Source: Tribonema minus (lineage: Eukaryota; Sar; Xanthophyceae; Tribonematales; Tribonemataceae). Taken from it: a stretch of DNA of 64,000 bases. The first letter of the stretch is position 1, and the number at the start of each line of letters is the position of its first letter. The notes under the pieces are model-generated. The model did no database searches, had not been told where the DNA came from, and worked only from the letters and a program-made list of their open reading frames with translations. Shown piece after piece: positions 10,801 to 22,172 of the stretch. Position numbers and translations under genes: made by a program. The stretch is taken from the NCBI GenBank assembly GCA_017506865.1, contig JAFCMP010000024.1, positions 1,178,001 to 1,242,000 on the forward strand, read 5' to 3'.

Positions 10801-13800
10801 CTGCGATTATCAGATATATTATTAGTAATTTACGGTAACTGCGTGCAGGCATTGCTGCAGTACAACACAAATTTACTATCTTGATGTATTTCAATAGTAT
10901 TATGCTGAAAAACATGTTTTTAGAAGAAGTACTGCGGCGGCCTATTGGTAATATGACTGTTACAGTTACTGTAACAGGATAACGGTAACAGCGTGCAGGC
11001 ACAGTGACTGCTGCTGCTGCAGCAGTACAGTATCACTAACCTAGATTAATTACTTCCACTGGCAGATCGACAGTCACGTTTAATAATATCATGACTTTTT
11101 TCCTCAAAGTTTAACCAATTACAGCAAGACTTAGTGCCTATAGCCTAAGGTTACCGTACTAGCGACGCTAGCACATTCAATTTGTCAAGCCCCTGGAACA
11201 GCTGCAACAATTGCTGATTTTCTTTCACCTCGTTAACACTTGAAGTTCAAACCCTCAGGGCTTAGCCTAGTATACTAGTAGTCCATGACACTCACGGTGA
11301 CTGTACTGTAATATAGCCTAAGGATACTCACTGACTGTCTGGTATCATGCACCCACTGTTACAGTAGCAGTTGTGGGGATTCCGAATCAGTTTCTGCAGA
11401 AACTGTGACAGACTAGTCAACTGTCAGTGAGTCAATGACATGAAACTGAGATCTGATTGGCATTTTGAGGTCCACTGGCAGGACTCCGGACCTGCCAGTG
11501 GTTCAAATTGGATGACCATTCAATTTGGTGGTAACCTTCTCTTCTCACGATGTTATCAATTGCATGGCTGCAGGTTTCTTCACTGGCCATGAGTCCGTTG
11601 CACCCAACCTAAACCTGGCCCTGTCCAAGAGCTTCGTCAACATTGACGGCGAGCGCGACACCGTGGAGCACCTCACGAACCGCGGCACCTTCAGTCACGG
11701 TACGCACGTTGCTGGCATCATCGCTGGCGCTGACCTAGGGCCGGGGTCCCTGAAGGGTGTTGCCCCTGACGCCGAACTCGTGTTTGTCAAGGTGCTCTCC
11801 GACGTGCTGGGCTACGGCCTGGACGAGTGGGTCCTGAAGGGCATCATGTACGCTGCCGACCTCGGTGTAGACGTCATCAACATGAGCCTTGGGGATGGAG
11901 TGCTCTACAAGCGCGGCGCGCAGAACACCATCTCCACGGACTCGGCGAGCGTCAACCCCAGCCCGCAGAGCCTGAACGAGTACAGGATCATGTTCATCAG
12001 AGCTGCGCAGTACGCGGCGCAGAAGGGGGTGACCATTGTGGCGTCGGCGGGCAATGAGTACTTCAACTTTGATGGCGCGAAGGGCGCCTTCACCATGCCC
12101 GCCACCATACCCAAGGTCCTCACCATCTCAGCCACCGGCCCCATCAACTGGTTCAAGGAAGGCTGCGCCAGCGGCAACTGCGACCGTCCTAGCGTCTTCA
12201 CCAACTTTGGCGTCTCTGCTGTGACCGTGGCGGCTCCGGGGGGGGGGAGCAACTTCCCGGGGACGATTGCCCAGGGCGGTGACGGCAGGCCAGGTAATGC
12301 ATTGTACTTATTGATTGTGATAAATCCGTTCTCAAAAACAGTTACTATTAGTAGTTGATGAGCGCAGAAGCGCCTGTCAGTGAGATCTGTCCGCAATATA
12401 GTGTGTGCTGCTACAAACATATGGTGGGAGAGATGAATGGTCAGTACGGTGTATCCCAGGCTTCACGCTCCCCAGTAGCAACCGGCCTGTAGCCTACCAT
12501 TGCCGCCTACAACTGTGCCTTTCGTGCGGTTGATGACTCGTATGCAAGTGCCGAAAAACACTGAAAATAATTTTGTGCAAGCTGTTGCACAGCGGCAGCG
12601 CGCCTTCATGGTGAAGCATGCATTCTTGTTGCATCACATGAACTGCAGTAGCACGTCAACCAACAAGTGTCTGCAATATGATGATAGCCTTTTTTGTCAT
12701 ATTTCACGCTGCACAGTGTAGACGGCACTCGCAGAACAGAAGAGATTTTCCGCTAGCGTCATCGTGACCTCAGTGAGACAGAGTGAAAAACTGAAGTAAT
12801 TGTTGATTACGGTGTACTGCGGTATCATATGTTTTCTGTGTGCTGGCTCAAGATTTGTTGTATGTGGCCATGTTGTATCATGTGGCCTGTGCGACAGGAC
12901 AAACATGACGCCAACTTGCCAACTTGCCTTTTGTGTTTTGAACGCAGCCTGAATACGACCAGCTTCTGATCTTGATAATTGATGTCGGGTGCAGTGCATG
13001 CGCTGGCGGTAACATAGGGGCACACTGAAGGTGTCAGCATCAAGACATGGTCGTATTTTCCAAACACTCGTTATGCACTGACACATGGCACGACGTGTCG
13101 GCACCGCTGTCAAGTGGTTACCATCAGCTTACTGCCATTGACTTGTTGCAGCTTACTGCCATTGACTCGTTGCAAAACGACGCATTGCAGGCTCTGCACG
13201 CAGCGCCTGGCCCATGGGCAGTAGCAAAAGTCTTTTTGCAAATCGTTGTGTAGTCTTGTCTCTCTTTGTCGTCATGCAGTGCTTTAGACTGACACATGTC
13301 TACCCCTCCTCATGCCGCACTGTAGAGTGTGGGCATCAGACTGAGTGCGAGAGTCTTGCCCACCGCAAATTACACACTACAAGCCTGCACCCTCATACGA
13401 ATGCAATGTTGGTGACCTTCCTTTGTGCTTTGCATTCGTTGCATCGATACCTCGACACGCTCACTTTAGGTTAATGCACCAAGAGTTCTCATTCTCGTGG
13501 CCAACCTATTGCCCCCCTGCACCGCCCCCCCATGCCCCCCCCGCGCTGCATGCAGACCTGCCCCTGTCCGACATGGACTCCGAGTGCTCGTTGACGCTCT
13601 TTCATGGGCTGGCCCGGACGATCCCCTGCTTCGCGCTCGACTTCGTCCTCTCCGCGGCCCGGCCCGACAACGCCTACGGCTGGGCGGCAGGAACCAGCAT
13701 GGCCGCCCCGCACGTTGCGGGTCTGGCCGCCCTCATTGTCTCCGCCAGCGCCAAGCGCCCCTCCCCGACGCAGGTGCTCACGGCCCTCAAGCAGTGCACG

Positions 13801-13884
13801 GACGACCTGGGCAAGTCCGGCGCGGACCCGTACTACGGCGCTGGCCGCATCAACGCGGGCAAGATCGTCTCGCTGAAGCTCTGA
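7820..13884 (+). CDS. Secreted subtilisin-like serine protease (peptidase S8)
   Basis: Four exons: 7820-7942, 8939-9335, 11574-12293 and 13556-13884. All junctions are GT-AG and in phase, giving 522 residues. Residues 1-22 are a signal peptide (MVLLVKQAFTLTLLVALHAA). An I9-like prodomain follows, with AKITSVFPDIGMAFVETT. The catalytic triad is complete: Asp in VAVLDTG (about 172, split across the exon 2/3 junction), His in SHGTHVAG (about 215) and Ser in GTSMAAPHVAG (about 461). VASAGNE supplies the oxyanion-hole Asn. The layout fits proteinase K/subtilisin family enzymes that act outside the cell or in the secretory pathway. The mature enzyme should begin near the QWNMQAINAPAAW segment, where this family usually starts. 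The ATG at 7820 is preferred over one at 7745 because it opens directly into the signal peptide and lies a normal distance from the TATA box. The acceptor of exon 2 is set by phase; an earlier acceptor that adds residues to the prodomain cannot be excluded. The introns are AT-rich and long (996, 2238 and 1262 bases). Confidence 0.88.
9336..11573 (+). other. Long AT-rich intron 2 of the protease gene with recurring short palindromic motifs
   Basis: This 2.2-kb intron has no coding potential. Its composition differs sharply from the exons. It repeatedly carries ACTAGTAG-type palindromes (near 9461, 9720, 9842, 10492 and 11273) and CTTGAAGTT-type palindromic words (near 9968, 10452 and 11242). 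Similar words occur in intron 1 (near 8276, 8475 and 8587). Confidence 0.6.
10726..11033 (+). repeat. Diverged tandem repeat of about 162 bases (two copies) in protease intron 2
   Basis: Both copies open with ATTTCAATAGTATTATGCTG (at 10726 and 10888), share GTACTGCGGCGG about 60 bases in, and end with a GTGCAGGCA ... GCAGTAC segment. The interior has diverged, so the duplication is not recent. Confidence 0.75.
13125..13172 (+). repeat. 24-base tandem duplication in protease intron 3
   Basis: CAGCTTACTGCCATTGACT is present at 13125 and again at 13149, with one difference in the 24-base unit. It lies in an intron. Confidence 0.85.
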
Positions 13885-14836
13885 GTTGCGCTCTGCCTAC
13901 TGCAGTAGCGCACACTGATGCACCGAGGGCATCCGCAGTGCACCTGACCACGTGCAACTCAGCGTCGTCTTTGCCTCCTTCTGTATTCCGCATGTAGACA
14001 CCGTAGAGCCCGATATATCCACTCGAGAAGCAGCACACTGCTCGGGGCACTTGCACAACCCGCTGCAATGACCCAAGAAAATGCACGCATCGGCTGAACG
14101 ATTGATTGGTGACAATCGAGGTAGCACAGCAAAATTAAATCGTTGAGAGTGTTGGACATGAGCCTGTGCACACATGCCTTGCGCCATTAGCACTGTCTGC
14201 TGAAGAGTGAGTGTAAAACTAGTGTTTTCCCAACGCAGTTGCGTGTGCAGCAAGACTCATTGCACGATGGCGCGCCTGCACACTTCAAGTGCGGTTTGCA
14301 TCAATGCAGGGGCATTTACTGACGGTCAATGGCATCATTCTTTCTGCACTATCAAGCGCGCATGCTGCAGCATTCATCTTTGTCCGTGACACTTGTGCAA
14401 TACGACTTCGGATGTTACTGGCATGCCAACCACACTGCAGATGATCCCCATGCTTTTTGAATGTGTACTACAGTGCATGCAACATGTCTTTGATGTAGGA
14501 AACTAAATTTTGCACTGAATGCAGCATGAATTTTTGGCAATTCTGCTGGTGCTGAATTGCCTTCTTCTACAGCAGGCCGCCTGCACGCACGTATTACAGC
14601 GTTCACGCAATCGGCAGATGGCCGCATCTGCTGTGTCCCTGGAACGTGGCGTCGACGCCGCGCGATGCACTGCCTCTCACCCACACCAGCTCGGCTGGTT
14701 TCACGCGCGTGCTGCAGTCACCTGCGCTGCGCTGTGAGCGCGAATGCCGCTGCGCGCGGGCTGAGATATACTTGCGTACTGACATTCGCTAGCTGCATGC
14801 CCTAAGGCGCGGTAACGCGCAGCCCGTGGCGCTGCG
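13885..14836. other. Intergenic spacer with no recognised gene
   Basis: About 950 bases between the protease stop and the first proposed exon of the ankyrin gene. Open frames here are short and resemble nothing known. It should contain the protease 3' UTR and the ankyrin gene promoter. Confidence 0.45.
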
Positions 14837-17800
14837 ATGTGCCGTCGCTGTGGCAGCAAGCATGGCGACCGTGATGGCCAAGGGCCTTTGTGCACGTGCC
14901 AGAGTGATGGCACTGCAGCCCGGGCCGCTACTCCTGCTGGACGACCAGCAGGACAGGTACGTATGCACAGATGCGCGACAACCGTGCCCCACATACCCTG
15001 AAATTGCGCTCTGAAATTGCGCGGACTGAGACGCGCCTCCCGTGCCGCGCCCGCTGCAGAAGCACCAGAAACTTTGAATGCACTATGGCACCGTCGTTGA
15101 ACGCATCAGCCCTGTGCCCCAAAATGTTGGCAGCAGCAAACACTTGATTTTTTTTCCAAGCGCAGCGGGCGCGTTGATCCACGACATGGTGGTAGAGTTT
15201 GCAGTGTGCAAGGAGACCGCCATTGGGCCCGGGTCAGCAGCAGTCAGATTACCCCCGTTCGGAATAAACTTTGTAACGGCGCTGCTGGGGGAATCGAAGT
15301 TGCTTGTGATCTGACCAGGAACTCTGCAGATGATGTTACAGGTGCAGACCAACAATGCAACGATCAGAGCCGGCGTTTTCTTCTGCCACTGCTGCAATAA
15401 GCCAAACGCAGCAGCAGCAGACAAATGCATCACATGCGGGCGAGACCGGACCTGGCAGCCAACTCGAAATACGCCACTCTTCGGAGCGCACCTTAGCGCT
15501 ATGCGCCCAGAGCAAGCATTGAAGCTATTCAACCTCGGTAAGACCTGGCTGACGGCCTCAAGCGAGCTACATCGTACAGCTGACGCGCGCCGTGAAAGCG
15601 TTCTGGCGGCGCTCCGATGGTTGCACATGGGTTGAGGTGCACGCCGCAACGCCCGGCCATCAAGTTTGTGCGTGGAGCACGAGACCAGCAGAAAGCCCGA
15701 TTGCTCCTGTCTGGTAATCGACTTATTCTGAGAAACACATTCGAGAGTACGGAACTTGCATCCTCTGTTGTGCATCCAAGAGCCTTTCTAGTCGGAAATG
15801 AAGCAGGCATGACCTACACTAATTCGGAAGCTTGGTTGTGTGCATGTGCAGGAATTGATGGCAACGCCAGCGACCAGAAACTCTGGACACCGCTGGCGCA
15901 GGCGTGCCTGTGTGGCTCAGCAGATTTGACGCATGAGCTCCTGAACGCGGGGGCTGTGGTGGAGGCGTGCACAAAACAGGGCTGGCGACCACTGCACTTC
16001 GCGGCCTATTCGGGTTCGCTGCAGGTGGGCACATAACACTATGACCACTTGCTGCAAAGCATTTATCATGCATGGTCAACACACTACTCCGTGATGCACT
16101 GTGAAAATATAAATTGCAATGCGCGAGCCAATGCGACCAGCGAGCGCTGCCACAAACGCACAGGGTAAAAAAGAAAAGGCTTGCAATCACGTGCCACGGC
16201 GTGCTTACTTGAGTGCATTCTATGCCCGTTTTATGTATGTGGGCACCGCTGTCAAGTTCTGTTACGCTGGGCTGCCGGACAGTACCGGAATATATTTGCT
16301 CATTACTGCACACTCCATGCAGCACTCCCAAGCTGCATGTTTCCTTTCTTCAACTGGATGTGCCACTGATGATTGTCCATGGGAGAGTAATTGACAGCTA
16401 GCGGCAACTCACCTTGTAATGCGCAAGTAACGCAATGCTTCGCAACACTTTGTGAGTACAGCTGTATGGCAGCAATCTAACCAAGGCGACTTCTTTCACG
16501 CACAACCTTGATCATGGTGCTGCTGCTGTGTGGATGCTGGGCCAGCATGCACCATTGGGCGCTGTCGTGCAGCGAGTCATTGATGGTCAGCAGTGAGCAG
16601 CAGCGGTGCCCGGTTCCACCAACTCTGGCATTCAACACCCAAATCTTTTGTGCGCTTTACACTGCGGTCGCCTGTGGCAACCTCACTGGTCCATGTCGAC
16701 TGGAACCGTTGGAACTCAGGGAGTGTGTGGCATGTCATCGGCCTCTCAAGTATTTGATGTCTATTTCGAGATCAGATGCGCCCCTCAGCAATCACAGTCA
16801 TGGACTGAACGCCTGCAATCCACAGAGGGATGCCGTCGAGCTGGCAGGCACTCTCATGGCGTGCAGTGCTTTGAGTACCGTCCGCACTCATGATGTGTGC
16901 CCTACGCAGAGTGCAAATGTGCAGCAGCGCTCATACGCGGCCCACCCTCCCAAGGGCCATCCATGTACCACCACCCCAAGTCGCTGCGCCAAATGTCTTT
17001 TCGAGGCGTCTTGCAAAGGGTTGCGCTCCCCCCCACTACTGAATCATGAGCACACTGCATTTGTAGCCTTTTGCATGTGCCTCACACATTTTTGGTCTGT
17101 GACATGATGTGCGCAGTGCACGGAGCTGCTGCTGCGCGCGGGCGCGCGCCACGACCAGGTCACGGAGCCCGGCGGGCACACGCCGCTGCACGTGGCGTGC
17201 GGCTGCGCGCGTCCGCACGCTGAGGTACGCTTGAGCGCCGAGCATATGCGCAGGTCATTAAATGTGTCTACCCAGTTGCTGAGGGCATCATGTGTGTCCA
17301 TCCTCGCATTCAAGGTTCCACATTGGACTTGTGGACGTGTACTTGTCCGAAGGCGTGATGTCAATGTGGCAGCATCGATTCTAGCACCTAGGGGCAAGAG
17401 CACGTGATGTGATCCTCAGAGGTCATTATGGTGCACAAGGCGCTGATGACAGACCTTCAGAACCTTCATGATGCGGACCCTCTGCTCAAACATGCACCTC
17501 TACAATGCAGCGGTGAGCACAGGCTGTCCTGTGGAGTCCACTCTTTGCTGGCGCTCTCTAGAATGTATGTGGCGTCTGTGAGCTTGCAACTACTTGAAAA
17601 TATGACTTCTGCTGGCACATGTCACAGGCGTCCGGGGCCAGCGTGGCGGTAGCGACGGCGCTGCTGGCGGCGGGCGCAGACGCCCGTGCCGCAGATGCCG
17701 CGGGCCAGACCTGCCTGCACATGGCAGCGGCCAGGGGCGTCACAGGTGAGCTTCGGTGCAGGTGAAGTATTAAACAGGCACACATGCGGGCGGCCACCGC

Positions 17801-19854
17801 TGCATGTGCAGGCAACATGTTGTACAGTGCCGCAGGTGTGCCTGCCTGTATGTGCAAGTTGAATTCGCAGCTTCTGTTGGCGCCTGTGCAACTGCCTGCA
17901 GGCTTGCTGAGGCTGCTATGTTGCTTGCTCCTGAGGGTGAGTAGAGCGAGGGAACCCAGTGCCGCCTCTTGTGCTTGTTGATACAGACCCGTGTGGGGGT
18001 CCTAGTGCTTGGGAACTGCGATGACCCTGTTGCCAGTCAATCGATGCGTTGTGCGCGCAACTTGCTGTTGTGTGCTGTTCACACATCTCAAGATGCAGTA
18101 CTCGTCAGCAGACGTCACCAATGCCACTTCTGGCGCTACTCGGGGCGTTTGCCGCTGCAGAACTGGTGCGGGCGCTGATTACTCACGGCGCGCGGCCAGA
18201 TGCGCCAGATGCCGACGGCTGGCTGCCGCAGCAGGTGGCAGAGCTCAACGTGCGTGCCCTCAACTGTTGCTGTACTTGTAACCTCGGACCATGTGCTATA
18301 ATGCCGGTGTGTTCAGCTTTGGTGCTGAGGGTTGATCGGCATAATTTGCGGTGCCTCGCTGGCAGTGATTCAAAGATCAACATATGAGTAGAATACTGAT
18401 GGCTGTCTCCTGCGTTGTCGTGAGTTGCACAGGCTCACGTGCACACCTAGGTGCTGCCTGCTGTGCTGCGGAGATGCTGCCAGCGCGGATGCACTCATCT
18501 ACCGTATGATTGACAATGTACATCAAGGTCCCTCCATACTGCTCTCTTGCATTCACTGCTGCCACCCACCAGTAGGCGCTTTCAGAGCACTAGTGCTTGA
18601 AAGCACGTCATGTATGAAATCATGCACCAACGCCGACTTATTATTTTTAAAGCTGCGTATGATTTGCGACAGGTGTTGTCTGTGGAGGCCTCTGCCTATT
18701 TGGTACACAACACGGAACTCAAGTACCTGCACGGTGCCAATAAATTACTTGGCACAATATCCATCAGTTTGTACGTGGCTGTGCTACACGCTCCAGCGTT
18801 GAACAAAGTTCCCGCCACTCACATACATGCCATGATGCGCTCTGCAAGCCGGGTGGGTAATCAAATGGACGTGCCACACTCGGCGTGCACCAAAGAGTTA
18901 GGATTTCAACGCTGGGGCAGTCATCTCTGAGCATCAATAGGTAATTGTGCTGCCTCTGCATCGCAGACAGCAATGAGCACATCTTCGCCCAGTGCTGGGG
19001 CAGTACACCGTACCACAAGTCTACCAGCACCACGTGCAGCTGGAACCAGATCATCATATACTCGGATCAATTGCCTTTGCAGGCACGCACACTCCCCCCA
19101 CCCTGCACAGCGCCACCCCTTGCACAAAGCGTGCTTGATGTGACGGCTTTGTTGCGGCGCAGCGACAGGGTATTCGAAGTATGACGTGGTCCTTTTGCGC
19201 GTGTGCGACCACAGGGCCACACAGAGTCTGCGGAAGTGCTGGCCAAGGCGACACTGGATGCGCGACGCGCCATCAGGCTGCAACAAGAAGAGGAGGGGCG
19301 TGCAGAGGACACGCCGCTGTCCCGGCAGGTGGGCCAATGCTCGGCGCTCGTCGCATTGGATCTTCTTGAGGATACTACTTGCGCTGAGGCTTCTCTGCAT
19401 GGGTAACCTTGGCATGTGCATGCTTGGGGTGTGATGCAGTCGACAATGAATGCATACAGATTTTGATGCCGATTGTCAACTGCTGGGCGCCATATAGGCC
19501 CGGGCACCACCTATATGCCGATAACCTGACATACCTTCAAACATGTAGCCTGCGCATACGTGCGAAATAATTCAAGGTTTCCTGACTTCAACGTCCAGCG
19601 TACCTTGTCTGCACGTGATAGATAGCGCTGTGCCCCAACACTTGCAGCAACCCCCCCCTCAGCACCACAGCCATGCATGCACTCAACCCTGCACTCGTCC
19701 AGGCGCCCTGGCGGAGTGCGCTGTTCAGCTCCGTGTGCACAGACGTGCAGCGCGCAAGCAGCAGCTGTCACGGCGCGCCTCACGTGCACACCTACGGTGC
19801 CGACGCGGTGTACGCGGCGCTGATAGCGCGCTACCGCGACGAGGAGGTCAGCAG
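14837..19854 (+). CDS. RanBP2-type zinc finger and ankyrin-repeat protein
   Basis: Exons 15342-15537, 15852-16024, 17117-17224, 17628-17745, 18161-18249 and 19215-19328 join in matching phases. A first exon at 14837-14956 (MCRRCGSKHG, with a C-x2-C/C-x-C pair) and a last one at 19703-19854 are less certain. The second exon encodes C-x2-C-x10-C-x2-C with Asn at the RanBP2-type position (FCHCCNKPN ... CITCG), a fold that binds RNA or ubiquitin. Ankyrin repeats then run without a break across introns: WTPLAQACLCGSADLTHELL, RPLHFAAYSGSLQ with CTELLLRAGARHD, HTPLHVACGCARPHAE with TALLAAGADARAAD, TCLHMAAARGVT with ELVRALITHGARPDAPD, and a capping GHTESAEVLAKATLD. Each intron falls inside a repeat, so the continuity of the repeats strongly supports the model. 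The exon after 19328 is charged and amphipathic; its donor at 19855 has no confident partner, so the C-terminus is open. A scaffold or adaptor role is likely; the partner is unknown. Confidence 0.7.
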
Positions 19855-22172
19855 GTGGGTGAAGGTGAATTCGCCTTGTGGGCGCGAGCGCGTGCAGACA
19901 TATGCAGACATGGCGCGCGTGCTCTCGATGCATGAATCTGGTTGTGCACTGCCGTGCCTGTTGTCGTGTTTGTATGGAGGTGATAGCAGCTGTTTCCGAT
20001 GCTATATGCTGAGAGGTATTTCATCATTTGTGTATATCACACTACAACACATGCTGCTTCAAAGCACATACTTGCCAGTGCTTTTAAAGCGTATGTTTGT
20101 TCCCAATGTATATATCAGAGTGGTTGTTCCAATTGCACCTTGACCTACTAGTATGGTCATGATGGGTAACAAATGCGCGAATGCCCTGTACACAATGCAA
20201 CCTGTTCATGTAGTTGACCTATTAGTAGGCTGCACATTGAGTCACATATGCGGCGTGCGCAGTCCACTTGGAACAACTCAAATATTTCTTTAAGGGAACC
20301 ACACAGGGGGTCAGCGGAAGTATTGAAAACCATTGCACCTGCACTGAGTCATTCCACTGCATTCTGTACCAAGACGCTGAGCTATTTGCATTTTTTAACT
20401 TGGAACTTGAGGTGCCTCCTTACATTCTGAGGTATTTTAGAATGATCCTGATAGGCTGCAGTACCTTACAGGCACATGCAATTTTTCTGTTGCGGGTTGG
20501 TCAGCTGCAGTCCTGCCAGCATGAACTGTTGGTGAATCCAAAGTTCACCACCTGGTAGCGCTCATGACGCAGTGTGCAAAATTCAAGCTTGTCCGTTTCT
20601 TGCTGTGCATGTTTTGATTGTGCAGGCTGGTTGACAAAGCTGCTGCTTTGCGCGATCGTCCAGGCAGGGGCAAGCAATTTTAATTTTCCAGCAGTGGTGC
20701 CTGCATCTGTCTGAATGCAAGGGATGACATTCAAGCGCGATGCCTTGGAATTTTTTGCCAGCACAGACACCATGGCACAGCTGCAGCGTATCAAACTAGT
20801 TTGAATAGGCTGCGGTATGTTGAGTGCTGCAGAACATCAATGGCGGGCTTCTCACATGTATTGCAGCTGCAAGATTTCCACATTTTGAAAGCGCTTGAGG
20901 ACATGAATAGGAGTATGGCACAAATTGATATTTCTACAGGGATGCTAAAGTGTCGCGTGCTCACAATGCCCACTGCTACTATGTATATCCCAGTTGCGGA
21001 AAAGCAGCACAAGCTCACAGGTATACAGCAGTGGAATCGCCCTGCCAAGTACACTGTAACCAGTTGCCTGCCTTCCTGCTGAAGTTGCTGCAACTTTCCA
21101 CAATGTTGCTGCTATCATTCCTGTATGCAGTGGCCACGGCATTGCACTTAGAGGCTCGCTTCACATTCAGGCCGTAAGGTGTGCAGGAGGAGCACTCAAA
21201 GTCCCGTTCGCGTTGCACAGTTTGGCACTCCTGCAATAAACGTGGATGCAGCCAAATATGTTTGTTCACAGCACAGCAACATCAGAATTCGCAATGTCGC
21301 AATGATGTGAGATTGATGTGTGTGCACACATGCAATACAGAAGCGTTATGTATGTTACAGTGTAGTAGGACATTCAAGGCAGACTTTTATTGCTATGAAT
21401 GTGTTGATGCAAAACGACCAAAACTCAACAGAGTGCAAACAAGAGGCGTTTCATGCTATGATGTTTGTGCTGGAAAGTTTTTTGATCGGGGAATGAATGG
21501 CGCGCATGAAGCAATCACCAGCGCACTAGCGCGCAAATGCAGCAGCTGAGTACGGGTACCGTCTGTTGCTGTACACGGGTCTGCTTGGTACTCAAATATA
21601 TACACACGCATTGGTGGCACTGGTCGCTGTGACTTGGCGCTGTAAGGTCTATGAATGGCATGGCCGCACAAGCCCATGCAAATTTGCTGCAGAGCTCAAA
21701 ACGCTCCTCACCCATGTAGCTTAACTGGCAGTAGGGCCTGGGTGCCTCAGTCCCTGTCGGCATCAAGCGGACAACAACATGCCACGGGGGAAGTGAGGCG
21801 CACGGCACACTTGCAACTGCGCTCTTGAACTGGCTTAGTGGTACACTGGCACCTGTGCTCTTCAACTGGCGCAGCATTATGACCTCGCACAAGTACTGAA
21901 GTTCACAAAATCACTAGACAAGCGTAGACCTTGTCATGGCAGCTGGTGCGTTGAAACACAACACCACATAATCTGTTACTCCTGGTTTGCATCGATCATG
22001 TCTGACACGGCACCTGGAAGAGTTCTTCAAAGCCAGCGGCCGATCAGGTAGATTCCTCAACAACAACGAAATGCACAGCATTGCATTTTTGATGGCTAGC
22101 TGCGAACATGTGCTGACTGCACTGAAAAACGTCATGTAGGTCCACACGCTTGCAGCAGAACAAGTGGCGGTC
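19855..22172. other. 2.3-kb stretch with no recognised gene
   Basis: It holds the end of the ankyrin gene (possibly a short last exon near 20266) and the 3' UTR of the TMBIM-A gene, which ends at 22173 on the opposite strand. A Cys-rich frame at 21181-21549 (+) resembles no family and lacks supporting splice structure. I see no other coding. Confidence 0.4.

Noticed and set aside
15083-15775. 230-residue open frame on the minus strand
   Set aside because: It is antisense to the zinc-finger exon, has no recognisable motif and is a shadow frame.
21181-21549. Cys-rich 122-residue frame on the plus strand
   Set aside because: No cysteine spacing matches a known fold and no splice partners are visible; Cys is frequent here because of TGC-rich DNA.
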